Below are positions 46,285 to 59,513 of a DNA stretch of 64,000 nucleotides, piece by piece; the first letter of the stretch is position 1, and each line of letters starts with the position of its first letter. The notes below the pieces were generated by a model that worked only from the letters and a program-made list of their open reading frames with translations, was not told the DNA's origin and made no database searches. This DNA comes from Viola odorata. Lineage: Eukaryota > Streptophyta > Magnoliopsida > Malpighiales > Violaceae. Position numbers and translations under genes: made by a program. Where the stretch lies: assembly GCA_963691705.1 (NCBI GenBank), contig OY829539.1, positions 58,688,327 through 58,752,326 of the forward strand, written 5' to 3'.

Positions 46285-49200
46285 ATGTTCAATTCAATTT
46301 TCGCACACCGGAAGACGGCACAAGCTCTCGTCCTTCTCCTCATAACTTCGGTCTTCATCCCTTTTTCAAACACCCAAAATCTCCTATCAACAGCAGACCA
46401 ACAAGAAGCGTTCACTTCAATCCTAATATCCGAACAAGGCCTTGACTTTCTCAAGGAATTGCTCATAACCAAAGCAATCTCTTCAGCGATTCCTCTTAAA
46501 ATTGCCAGGATTGAAAGGACAACTAAAATCCCATTTCTGGGTAATGTTGATATGGTGCTGTCAAATATCACCGTCTATGATATCCAGGTTCGGAACTCCT
46601 ATGTGAAACCTGGTGAGACTGGTGTTGTAATCGTTGCATCTGGGACTACTGGTAATTTGAGTATGGATTGGTATTATGAGTATAGTACTTGGCTTTTGCC
46701 TTTGGAGATCACCGATCAAGGCAGTGCTTCTGTTCAGGTATAAGCTGGATTGTTTTTGAGCTTTGTCTGATTTAAATTGGTTGTCTTCTTATTTTCTTGG
46801 TTAGTTTCTCTGTTTGTTTGTTCTAAATGGTCTTGCAAATGTGATGCTTTTGTTGATTTTGAGTAGTTCCATCGTGTTGCTGATGTTAGTAATTGCTGCT
46901 GGTGATCAATTTGCATATGCTGCTGGGAAGTGTATGCAATTTGTGATCAAGATTTTATAATGATGTTGTTGAAGTTTATACAGTGTGGATATTATATGGA
47001 ATGCCATTTAGCTTGCAAGTGATGGTGAAGTTTATACTTTTGTTAACTTTCATTTTCATTTTTTGTTTAAAGTTTATAGCTCTACGATAGACTTCTATTG
47101 CTTTAGTGTATTTTGGGGAAGGGGCCTTGATTGTAGTCCTGACTATTGTTTTGTTTCTTTTGGAGATAGTTCGTTGTACACATTTAACACAATCATGTAC
47201 GATTTGTAATGCTCATGTACTTGTATGTGCCTGCAAAGATATTTTTAATAATAAAACATCGTCTTATACTCATGTCTGTATCTTGCTTGACTTGCCCATC
47301 TTTATTATTTTTATGTTTGACTTATTTGCTTGAATGTAAATGGACGTCAGGGATGGATGGTGTTTTTACTCAGTAATTTAAAATTTTTGTATATTTTCTC
47401 ATCTTTTGTGTCCTTTAACAAAGGGAAATTGATGAGTGCTGCTTCTGGGTAAGGTTGAAGGCATGGAAATTGGGCTTACATTGGGCTTGGAGAATCAAGA
47501 TGGAACTCTGGAACTATCCCTTGTGGAATGTGGTTGCTATATAAATGCCATCAATATAGAAGTAGATGGAGGAACTTCATGGCTCTATCAAGGGTATTTC
47601 GCTTCTTTAATAGAACTTCCGTTTGAGTACTGCGCCATACGCTTACCTTACTTGTTGGTTTACTTATAGTTCAGCACTGGATTTTCTATTAATTCATGTT
47701 TCTACAATGGGTCAGGATGATTGATGCATTCGAAGGGAGAATAACATCTGCTGTGGAGAATGCTATTACCAAGAAACTGGGAGAAGGAATCTTAAAGCTT
47801 GACTCATTTCTGCATGACCTTCCTAAACAAATTCCTGTTGATGATAATGCTTCACTTAATGTAACTTTTGTAAACAGTCCCTCACTGAGTAATTCCTCGA
47901 TTGGGTTCGATCTCAATGGTTTGTTCACAGCAAGGGAAAAGGTTTCAGCCACCAATCAGTACTACATGAATCCACAGCCTCCCGTGTTCTGCTCATCTCC
48001 ATCTAAAATGCTTGGAATTTCTCTTGACGAGGCCGTTTTCAGCTCTGCTTCTGCCTTATATTACAATGTAAGTTCTGGAATCTGATATTCTTTAAAAAGA
48101 ATTCTGAATCCATCGCTTGACTTTTCAAGTTGAAAGTCTATTGATATTGAATGCCCAAAACTTTCTTGGAACTTTGGTGAAGAAAATTGAATGGGTTTAC
48201 TTTTGAGAATCATGTGTTTAGTGTTGAAATAAGTTGTTTTTGAAGTTTTTCTTTTCTTTTTTTCCATTGTGGACATATAGATTCTTTGAAGTTTGTGCCT
48301 TTCTTTAATCAACTTGTTTAGCTTTTCTACTCTATTATCTTAAATAAAAGGTTTATTCTTTTGTCAGGCACAATATATGCAATGGATCGTGGATAAGATA
48401 CCGCGGCAGTCTCTTTTAAATACTGCTGGGTGGAGGTTTTTTATACCCCAGCTGTACAAGAAATACCCGAACCACGACATGAACTTGAATATTTCTCTGT
48501 CTTCTCCTCCTGTCGTTAAGATTTCAGAGGATAATATTGATGCAACCGTGTATGCAGACTTGATAATTGATGTTTTGGAAGCAGACAAAGTGATACCAGT
48601 TGCATGCATTTCACTGGTAAGTTGGGTGATGCAAATGAAATATTATTCTTAATTTTTGAGTGATAGACCTAGCATTCTTTCCGTATTGTAAGTTTCAGCT
48701 CATAAAAGGTTGTTGCAGTGATTGAGAATGTTACTTCCTGCTTACTCTTCCCTACCACAAGGCATCTTTGTGGCACGACTATTTATGTAATTTTGGCACT
48801 CCTATTTTCCATACTGTTCCAAACTATTGCTAGTCAAATGTTATCAGAAATGACAACTATATAATCAATTATTTGGCAATAGAAATTTGTGGAAGTTCTT
48901 TGCTTTCCCTTTAATTGTTAGCATTGCCTTATTGGTTCATATCTCCCTGCAGGTGATTCATGGCTCATGTTCAGTTACAATCTCAGGGAATAACCTTACC
49001 GGGAGTGTAAGGTTTAGTGACTTTTCATTGTCTCAGAAATGGAGCAATATCGGGAGTCTTCATATGTATCTTGTTCAGGTAGCTTTCACTTTCTTGTTTG
49101 CTCCAACCTAGGTTTATTTTAAACAATTTTGGTTAAATTGATTCGTATCCTACCCTATTTCAGCCAGTGATGTGGACAATCATCCATACTGTTTTCTTGC

Positions 49201-49352
49201 CATACGCGAATATTCGCCTGGCCCATGGATTCCCTCTGCCCATCATTCGTGGTTTCTCTCTACAGAATGCTGAAATCATCTGCTCGAGTTCAAAAATTAC
49301 AGTTTGCAGCGATGTTGCATACTCAGACCTACAGCATCTTGTCAGTTTTTAG
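46285..49352 (+). CDS. BPI/LBP family lipid-binding protein
   Basis: Six exons join in phase to a 502-residue protein: 46285-46737, 47454-47593, 47716-48067, 48368-48616, 48953-49078 and 49164-49352, all with GT-AG introns. Residues 12-31 (AQALVLLLITSVFIPFSNTQ) form a signal peptide. The N-terminal barrel carries QGLDFLKELLITKAISSAIP and the conserved Cys region LSLVECGC. The second barrel follows after QPPVFCSSPSKMLGISLDEA. The family contains mammalian LPS-binding proteins; the Arabidopsis homologues LBR-1 and LBR-2 bind bacterial lipopolysaccharide and affect defence gene induction. The length agrees with plant members (about 490). The product is probably secreted or vacuolar. The intact reading frame and regular splice sites suggest a working gene despite the close transposons. 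Confidence 0.9.
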
Positions 49353-51309
49353 TTCGTGTTACACGTACAATTAGTGAGATGCAAACAAGGAAATCAAAGC
49401 AGCATGCATCTCCTTTTCTGTATAGTGTTGTTTCATATAAAGCTCCGGATCGCACTGGAATCTCTCGTGCCAAATGTACAAATTGTGGTGTAGTATCGAG
49501 TGATGGTGAAAATTGCATGTTGTAATATTGTTCAACTTAATCAAGCTTATTTCATTCTTACCATTTGTTTGATCTGGTTGCTTCAATAATCTTACCTGTT
49601 TCACTACTTTGGCCGTCTGATTATGGTATTAAGAAATTATATGCTGCTAGTATTTAACTCCTTAATAGACCGATCAGTGCTAACAAAATTAATCTGAGTG
49701 TTTTTAGAGTTAGCTTAACAGACCCACGTACCATTGACATGGGTGAAAGTTGAAGCACACCATTTTCTACAAACACCTCTAAAATACCCGCCTCTCCCTC
49801 GAAATTCTTTTCTCATCGTGATGACACAGCTAATCGCTAGCAAATGATTACTTTAACAATTCTATATCTGTTTTTTTTATTTTCTGCTTGTCAAAAACGA
49901 AAATTGCTTGTCTTTTTGTTTTTAAAAAACTATTTTTTCGGCCTGCGAGTTTGTAGTTCAACTGATTAGTGAATGCATAGTTATGTATTCGATTTTTAAT
50001 ATTATAATAATAATTAATAATATAATTAATTAAAAAAATTATTAAATATCATATTTATGTACAAAAATATCTAACAAAATTATAAAATATAGAAAAGCTT
50101 TTTGTTTTTATTTATTGTTCTTTACTACATGTTTCAAAATATTGTTTTGGCCTGAAAAAAAAGAAAAAATTGAAACCACATCCTATTCATCGCCTCCTCC
50201 GGTTGCACACGCCACAGTAGCTTCGAGACAAAATTGCTATCACCACCATCAACAACACACTAGCTTGATCCCTCCTCAACTTTTCTTCCCCGATGAACCT
50301 TAACCAAGATCAGATTTGATTTCTCAGCAACCAGATATGTATTCTTCTAAGATCTAAATTCTCATTCTCTACCCGAGAATCATAGGAAAGATGAACTCCT
50401 TAGTAAATTACCTCCCTCTTTTCACTCTCTAGTGCAGAATGTTAGAAATAATTTTTATGATCCAAAATTAGATCTGGAAAAAGTGATTGAGGCCCTCAAT
50501 TTGAGGGATGAGACGGAGACGGACGAGAGGATATGGTAGCGGCTTCAGCAGCTCCGGACGCCGTGAAAGGCGCAGTAATAGGAAGGCGTGGTCAGAAGTA
50601 TTGAGCTGCAATCGAGTGGAGTGGTGGGATTTTGGTCTAGTGATGGTGGTAGTCTGAACCCTCACTCGAGCTTTTCTTGAGTTAATTATTTTGTATGTGA
50701 AAATATAATAATCCAAAACTGAAGTACATAAACCATATTTGATGATATTATGAAGGCTGGAGAATTTGGCAGGAGATTGGGAGAAGAGAGACGTTAGAAC
50801 ATGAGAGAGAGAGGTGAGAGGTTTGGACTTTTTTCCTCAACAAAAAACAGAAATTTAAACAAGGCAGCCGAAGAAATCGACAATGATGCCGAACACACCC
50901 TAAGAAACAAAAACGTGGATTCATGAAAAATGCAAGACCATGGGGTTGAAATCCATTTTAATCAGATAATCAAACGCCTAGAGGTGAACTCAAAAACAAA
51001 CATTTTGAGAGCATAAGCAATAGCTAAGTAAAAAAACCCGTGTCGTTTGAAACAAGTTTGCCAGGAAAAAGCTAGCTTGCCATCAAGCAGAAGTTTAGAA
51101 CAACTATTTAGATATTGATGCTTAAGGATGTTCTAATCCAGATATAACGAACAATAAAGTAAAAAAACACACTAACCACATATCCATAATCCTAGGCGAA
51201 TAGTTGAAAATTTAAGTCTCGTGAGAAAAACAAGACAAAACAACACTGCCAAGGTGCAAGACAGAAGGCTTGAAAGGGTGTCCTTGAATTGGTATTAATA
51301 ACCTAATGT
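49353..51309. other. Intergenic region, no gene recognised
   Basis: Lies between the convergent 3' ends of the BPI-like gene (+) and S9 (-). A segment near 49945-49995 (GTAGTTCAACTGATTAG, later ATTCGAT) resembles a worn tRNA-derived SINE head, but it is too weak to call. Open frames at 50115-50303 and 50468-50716 have no domain and are low-complexity or atypical. Confidence 0.5.
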
Positions 51310-52718
<1,409 letters not shown>

Positions 52719-52920
52719 GATTCCGTCGGGACGCGATCACGGCGAGGGAGACGAAATAGAGCTGATGGAATAAGGATGCGATGTAAATATATCCAAGGCA
52801 AGCCCTAAAGGCTAAAACCCTAATGAAGAGTGGCTGGCTGCTCGTACTGTTACTGTGGGCTGTAAATTCCAGAACGTATGGGCTTAACAGCCCATTGGGT
52901 TTTAGTTTTGGGCTGTAAAT
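52719..52920 (-). promoter_or_regulatory. S9 promoter: telo-box and multiple site II motifs
   Basis: AAACCCTAA occurs at about 52815-52823. TGGGCT/AGCCCA motifs occur four times between about 52856 and 52917. This pair of motifs is typical of plant ribosomal protein genes and supports growth-linked control by TCP and telo-box factors. Confidence 0.75.
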
Positions 52921-53549
52921 AATTCAGCCACGACTTGTTAAATAAAAGACGACGAATTCAATTAATTGTAACAGAATTTTGATTTATTTATTTTTGTTGC
53001 AACACCTTCCAATTGAAATATTTGAATAGAAAATATATTTTATGTTTTAACAAATTGATGATGTGCAGCAGGAACTTCCTCTATCTATAAATAAATGAAT
53101 GATGATTATTATTTTGTTAGATACTTTTTATTTATATGAAACAAAATCATAAAAAATTAATATTTATCAATTGGTCAATAATGAACTTGCCTTCAAGAAA
53201 TAATGTGCATCATTCAATCACATGTATCCTTTTCAGAATAAGCTTGGCAGGTTAAGTAGCTCTGCTGCTGGGGCAATTGAGTAAAAATAGAATAAAATCA
53301 TATTCATATTCATTCATATAAAGGCTTAAAGCATGCACCATCAAATCTACAAAAAATGCATAGGTTAATAGGTTTTACCATGATAGAGATCAAAATTTCT
53401 ACATCTAATCTACAGAAAATGCATCGGTCAATAGGTTCTACCATGCACCATGTGCATATTTCAGACCTAGCTTATGGTTTTAAGATGAACATAACTTCTT
53501 CATGTGAATAGCGAGACTGAAACGATATAATAATCATTATTATGTTATA
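52921..53549. other. Intergenic region, no gene recognised
   Basis: AT-rich. Contains a short near-duplicate around 53338-53450 (two copies of ATC-AATCTACA-AAAATGCAT-GGT-AATAGGTT). The right end is probably the 3' untranslated region of the KAS gene. Confidence 0.45.
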
Positions 53550-56500
53550 CTACACAGAGGTCAGCAGCAGAGATGCGTTTGTTCCTCCAAAACCAAACGA
53601 ATTTGACAAAGCTGCTCTTATTGGCATCTCCTTCGATGCAGTCAAGGGCATAAACTCGTCTTCAAATATCGGATCTGCTTTGGCGAGGTTGAGAGTTAAG
53701 GGCGCAATTCCCTGAAATACAATGGCAAGCATTCTGTTGTAATGCCGACTCTTGACTACCACAAAAGTCTGACAAGTTGAGCATGGAAAAAGTTTGTGTG
53801 CTACAAATTGTGTCTATTTAAAGCAATGTAAGCTATGGATAAAGACAGCGAAATCCCACATTCAGCCCGGCTCCCCGATGTTCATTTTCTTTTAAAAAAC
53901 ATAGAGAGAATGACTACAACATGCCAATGGATCTTTAAATGAACATCTCATGGGAGAGAATGTACACATGCCACACACCTAAAAAGAAGCATGCTTGGTG
54001 CACTTCTTTGACCTTTGGTATACCATTCTTTTATTTTTGCCAAAAGGTTAAAAATTCCGTACACCACATTCTCTTCTCTATCAAACAGAAGAAAAGAAAA
54101 GGAGAATTCACCACAATATGTGGACTGATTGGCTTGCTAAACTCAAAATCATGGCGGATTATATGTGCATGCCTACCACAAAATTGATACGTATGCACGC
54201 ATTGATCTAGGCGTATCTCACTTCTTCAAATTTGCTATAGAATAGATTTACCGAAGCCTAATTTAACTACCCAAGGAGCAGGCAAGACATATAGAATTGC
54301 TTACATGGTGTATGGCTAACACTGAGAAAATTGCCTCAACTGCACCAGCTGCTCCAAGGAGATGGCCAACTGCACCCTGGATTTAATCATAAAATAACCC
54401 AAAGAAGTTTTAGAAAAAAATCAACGTGGCTCTGGTTATTGTTAACAAGACACTTCTCCTATGAACATTCATGGAAGAATCATCACATTATTAAAGAGTT
54501 TATAGAAAATTTCACACAACTCATGCACAATGAACAGAAATTAACAATAATCTCCTCACAGAGTAATTGGACAATTAACCATGTTTGAACCAATAGCTAT
54601 GTCAATAAAACTCTACTTTGATCCCCTCCCACAAATGAAGCAGGTTTGGAAATCCTACCTTTGTTGAAGACAATGCCAAAACACCAGACGTTGCATGTTT
54701 GGAGAATACAGATTTTATGGCACTGGCTTCTATCGCGTCACCTGAATAAGATACGTCAGCATTCAGAAACATGGAGATAAACAGAGTAACCAATTTTCTA
54801 CACAGGCTGACTTGTAAAGTTAAAAGAAGCAAAATGTAAGTCAAGGTTTACCAAGAGGTGTGGAAGTGGCATGGGCATTTATGTAGTCCACTTGATTTGG
54901 GTGAAGACCAGACTGCAATTATTGAAAAGAACAAATGTTAAAAGAAACCACATTTTCATTATGAGGGTCAACTAGTTGATGAAATTCTCTTCAGTAATAC
55001 AGCACAAACATTAGCAGAATTAACAACTTAATGCAACAATTACACCACAAAGATTGAGCATCAGTCCTAGAAGTAATCTACAGTACTCAATTGGAAAACC
55101 TTTTCAATAAAGTTGGACGCATCTTAAACCTTTACACACAGTTTCACTACCTGTCTTAAGGCACGAGTCATGGCCAAAGTAGCCCCCCTTCCATCAGCAT
55201 GTGGTTGTGTAATATGATATGCATCACCTGATCAATATTCCCATCTTCATGAATAACAAAATCTACCAAGACACAAGTCATGGCCAAAGTAGCCAAGAAC
55301 GACAAATAACTTCTTTTTCTTTTAAAACAACCTGACATCCCATAGCCACGAACCTCCGCGTAAATCTTTGCTCCTCGTTCTTTTGCATGCTCAAGTTCCT
55401 TGATAACGTGAAGGCAAAGAGATACATCAGTCCAACATCCATATCAATACAGGAACCATAATAGAAAGCTTGACAAAGAAATGCAACCACTTACTTCTAA
55501 TACCATGACACCAGAACCTTCACCTATCCTGAGAACAAAAGCACAAGTTGGATAGAATTAAGAACAAGAACGAATAACATGTAATAGTTAGAGAACTACA
55601 AGAAATATGCTTACACAAAACCATCACGGTCGAAATCAAAAGGCCGTGACGCTTCTTGAGGCATAGAATTATGCTTTGTAGTCAAAGCCCTTGATCTGGA
55701 ATTGAATATGAAATGGTTAGCAACTAACTAAGGAAATGTCATAAAGCCCAATGCTATGTGCCATACAAAATGTCTAGAGTATAACTTTGTCAAGAATACA
55801 CTGTGACACAGACACTCTAGAAACCTTAAGTGACATGACAAATCAATGTAGGTCGGAACCAATTATGTGAGAACATTTCATAAGCATATCGGCAGAGGTT
55901 TTATATAACCCAAGAAACTATTTACATCAAGTCAAATCACTGCCCCTCCATCCTCCAATAACTGGATACAAAATCTAATGAAGTTCTATTTAAAAACAAT
56001 CTCACTTGCATTGCCTTTATATAAGGATGAAGTGACTGCAATCAAGTCTCAAACAATCACTTGTTCAATGTTGTTAGCGACTTTCCAGGGCACTATATGG
56101 CCAACTTCAAACTACTAACTTGGAACTACAGTTTAAAAAGAAAGAAAACTTGAATTTATGGTAGCAAATGATCTGCGCAAAGCCAAATCACAGCAGCATC
56201 TTATGAAGCTATGACAAAAGCCTTGATCAAACACATATCCTTGAGTTCTATTTGTGCTTTCAAAACTTTTAGGGGTTCTACAAATTAGGCACTCAAAGAT
56301 AAAAAAAAACACCAGTCATCCAGTGAGGAAGCTATAGTGCTTTTATTAATAACAGAACTGAGGCACATAATTGGTTACAAACAAGACCTGCACCACTTAG
56401 TAAACAGCAGAACAGCCCCTTGTATAGGTTGGTTGGAGTTGGGAACCTAATCTTATATAACAACACAAAGGGAGGTAATTTGTTTTCAATCACCTGCAAA

Positions 56501-58118
56501 ATCCTGCTATTGATAAAGCATCTATGCTGGATTCTGTACCCCCAGCCACCATAACATCTGAATCTCCAAACTGAATCATTCTTGTAGCATCACCAATTGA
56601 ATGTGCCCCGGTAGCACAAGCAGTCACAGCAGCATGGTTTGGTCCCTGCATTCAAAGAAATTACTTGGTTACTTAGTGAATGATGAAGTTATTCAACTTA
56701 CCCAGAAAACATTGTTAGGGTTGCACGGATACTTGGCAACTTATACTACTCTTTGAACATCAAAGCTGATTGGCTTTGACAACTTTTGTGCTAGAATGAG
56801 CTATGCCCTATTGGACTACTTTTGTGCACATACACTAAATCAACTCATCATCCTTCTGCTTCCATTACCTAATTCAGTCATTTAAGAGAGAAGGAGACAC
56901 CTACCAGAATCTGCCGTTACAGATGTATGGCAACTGAAGAGATGAAGCACTATTGGACAAGTTCTGGTAAGAACATTGACGCCAAAATACAATATCAAGC
57001 ATGGGAATCATATACCCACCTGAAATCCATATCTCATGCTGACATGCCCTGATGCCATGTTGATCAATATCCGTGGGATGAAAAAAGGACTAAGTCGGCG
57101 AAGTCGCTGCATTGACAAAGACTAAGACATCAGCCTAATTGTTTGCAAAGGCATAAAGGTATTCTCAACATCCAAAGAGAAAAGCCATGAGGCACTAACA
57201 ATGATCATGTCAAAGGAGATGTAGAAGCATGAAGACAGTGGTGGTGAAACATTAATTAGAATATTCCCTTTTTTCATTGCAGTGCAAGAGAATGATGGCT
57301 TACCTTCTCACAAATCATTTGAGATGCATCCAATATATCAGTTATGCTTCCAATTCCCCCACCAATAGAAACACCCTGGCATTCTTCATTAATGAAAACA
57401 TAATCAGAAGGTACGAACACTGTTACTTTGCTGTGTCATTCTCCACCAAATTATCCAAATAAAGAAACCAATCACGAATTACCGTCATTTCCTTCTGTTC
57501 CTGCTCGGTAGGTAACCATTTGGCATCTTTAAGAGCTTCATCTGCTGCACACAGTGCATATCCTATGAACCTTGACATCGACCGATTCTCCTGAAAGAAA
57601 AGAAGACATTAGAAAACAATACGCAAAATTGAAAAAAGAAAAACAAGAAAAAATGCTTTTTTTTAAAAACTTTATTTACCTTGGAATTAAGCCATACATC
57701 CTCATTGAATTCACCAGGACCAGACCCACACGGCACAATTGCAGCCACTTTAGAGGTCAACTGGTCAAATGTATACAACTGAGTGTCGTTATCGAAAGCA
57801 TTCATTTTGAGATCCTGAGGCGTTATAGCCCTAACCCCACATTCCCCGTCTATCAAGCGCTTCCATGTTGTTTCCACTCCACAGCCCAAAGGAGTAACCA
57901 AGCCCAAACCTGAAACGAAACATAACAAAGTTCGTTCATTTATGTACATGTACAAACAAGTGTTCAGGGAGAGAACGGAGAGAAGTGTTACCGGTGACGA
58001 CGACTCGGCGAGGAGTTACTGGAGGAGGAGGATCGAAGGAAGATAAGTGGCGTCGAAAGCGATAGGTGGATGGTGATGGCAGCAATAACAACCTGCGCCA
58101 CCGAGAACAGCTGGCCAT
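53550..58118 (-). CDS. Mitochondrial 3-oxoacyl-ACP synthase (KAS)
   Basis: Fourteen exons join in phase to 470 residues: 57992-58118, 57680-57909, 57483-57590, 57304-57375, 57020-57106, 56494-56645, 55615-55695, 55495-55528, 55332-55398, 55151-55227, 54852-54912, 54659-54741, 54305-54376 and 53550-53711. The N-terminus ([20 protein letters not shown]) is basic, Ser-rich and free of acids, as in mitochondrial presequences. The catalytic triad is visible: Cys218 in TACATGAHS, His359 in [10 protein letters not shown] and His398 in [11 protein letters not shown], with Lys393 just before it. The enzyme condenses malonyl-ACP with acyl-ACP; the plant mitochondrial form makes the octanoyl chains used for lipoic acid and some longer acids. 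Arabidopsis mtKAS has about 460 residues. A mitochondrial KAS is favoured over plastid KAS II by length, presequence and gene structure. Confidence 0.93.
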
Positions 58119-58904
58119 GGATTTGCCGGCGGAGAGGAGGAGTGTGGAGTTATGTGTCGGAGAGGAGATGAGGACGCAGCGAGAAAGGTAGTAGCAGCCT
58201 AGCAATAGCGGGAGTTAAAGAAGTGAGTGAATGAATGAATACGACGCCGTTAACCTGATACGTCATGTGAGTCTATCACTGCATTTAGAAAGCGGAACAA
58301 GATGGAGTAAAATGACGATAAACTTGTTCGATCTTAGTTAAAGTTTGTGTTCGAGTTTACTATCTTTTGAAAATTCCACATAATTTGAACGAGATTAATC
58401 TTAAAATAAAAAAATAAATTTAGATATAGAGGGTTCGTAATAATGACTCATTTTCGACACCGATACATAATGAATATCAACACATGACAGACACTATATA
58501 TATCATATCAGACTCACTACTTCGCTTAGGTAGTTTATTTGGTCGTAATTTTCAAGTATTAATGATATCAAATACTCCTTCCGTTTTTTGTAATGGTCAC
58601 TTTTTTAAGAAATGATTTTCTCTATTTAACTGTGATTTTTAGATTTTGAAAATAATTTTTTGTATTTTCAAGATTATTTTTGACAAAATTAATTCTAAAT
58701 AATTTTAAATTAACCTATTTTGAAGAAAATTAAAAAAGAATGATTCATAATTAATAAGGGTAATTTAGTTAAAAATTATATAATAAATATAATCTAATGA
58801 TTATATTAGTTATTGTGAAAAATGAAAAATAAATTGATAAAAAAATTATTTAGTATAAAAGATAAAGAAAATTCATTTTTTTATATTAATGTGAATAATA
58901 TTAA

Positions 58905-59002
<98 letters not shown>

Positions 59003-59513
59003 CTCGTGTTTGTGTCTGAATTCGTATTTTGTAATTTTTCATTTTTCATATCATAGTGTTTTTATTGGTGTTGTGTTTGATAAAAAGCCAAAAATGTTAA
59101 AATAATAATAAAAAGAAGAAAATAATTGCCACGTGACATGCCGCCATAATAATTGCAAGTGCCTTCGCTTCCTGATTATCACAGCTCGCAATCTCAATCT
59201 GCAAGATTCTAACTACTCCTACAGACTCCTTAGGTTTACAACAAAAATAAATAAGTCATTATAAAATTAAAATTTGTCGTCCTAAAAAGAAATTAGAAAA
59301 AAAAATAAACATATAAATACTCTCTTCCGTTTACTTCTCTTCTTCTTCAGTCCAAATCGGAATCAGAGGAAAAAACCCAATCGCCAAGCATACAACAACA
59401 ACGCTACACGTAGACCAAACTAGAAAATCCCAAATCAAATCTTACTTTAGTGGTGGGTTTTGTTTTTGTTATTAGAGTTAGGAATTAGAACCAAAAAATT
59501 ACTAGTAGATACG
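58119..59513. other. Divergent intergenic region between KAS and IBR5
   Basis: Holds both promoters. A stretch at about 58575-58605 (ACTCCTTCCGTTTTTTGTAA) looks like one end of a Stowaway-type MITE, but the other end was not found. A long TA run lies at 58913-58999. The IBR5 leader near 59330-59510 is rich in TCTTC. Confidence 0.5.
58913..58999. repeat. (TA)n microsatellite, about 43 units
   Basis: An uninterrupted TA run of 87 bp. The open frame of alternating Tyr and Ile across it is an artefact of the repeat. Confidence 0.97.

Noticed and set aside
49940..50000. tRNA-derived SINE head
   Set aside because: A box-like and B box-like motifs are present but degenerate, and no tail or target duplication was seen.
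57572..57913. Plus-strand frame across the KAS second exon
   Set aside because: It overlaps an exon with conserved KAS sequence on the minus strand and has no domain of its own.
58822..59019. Open frame with a long Tyr-Ile run
   Set aside because: Produced wholly by the TA microsatellite; no conserved flanking sequence.
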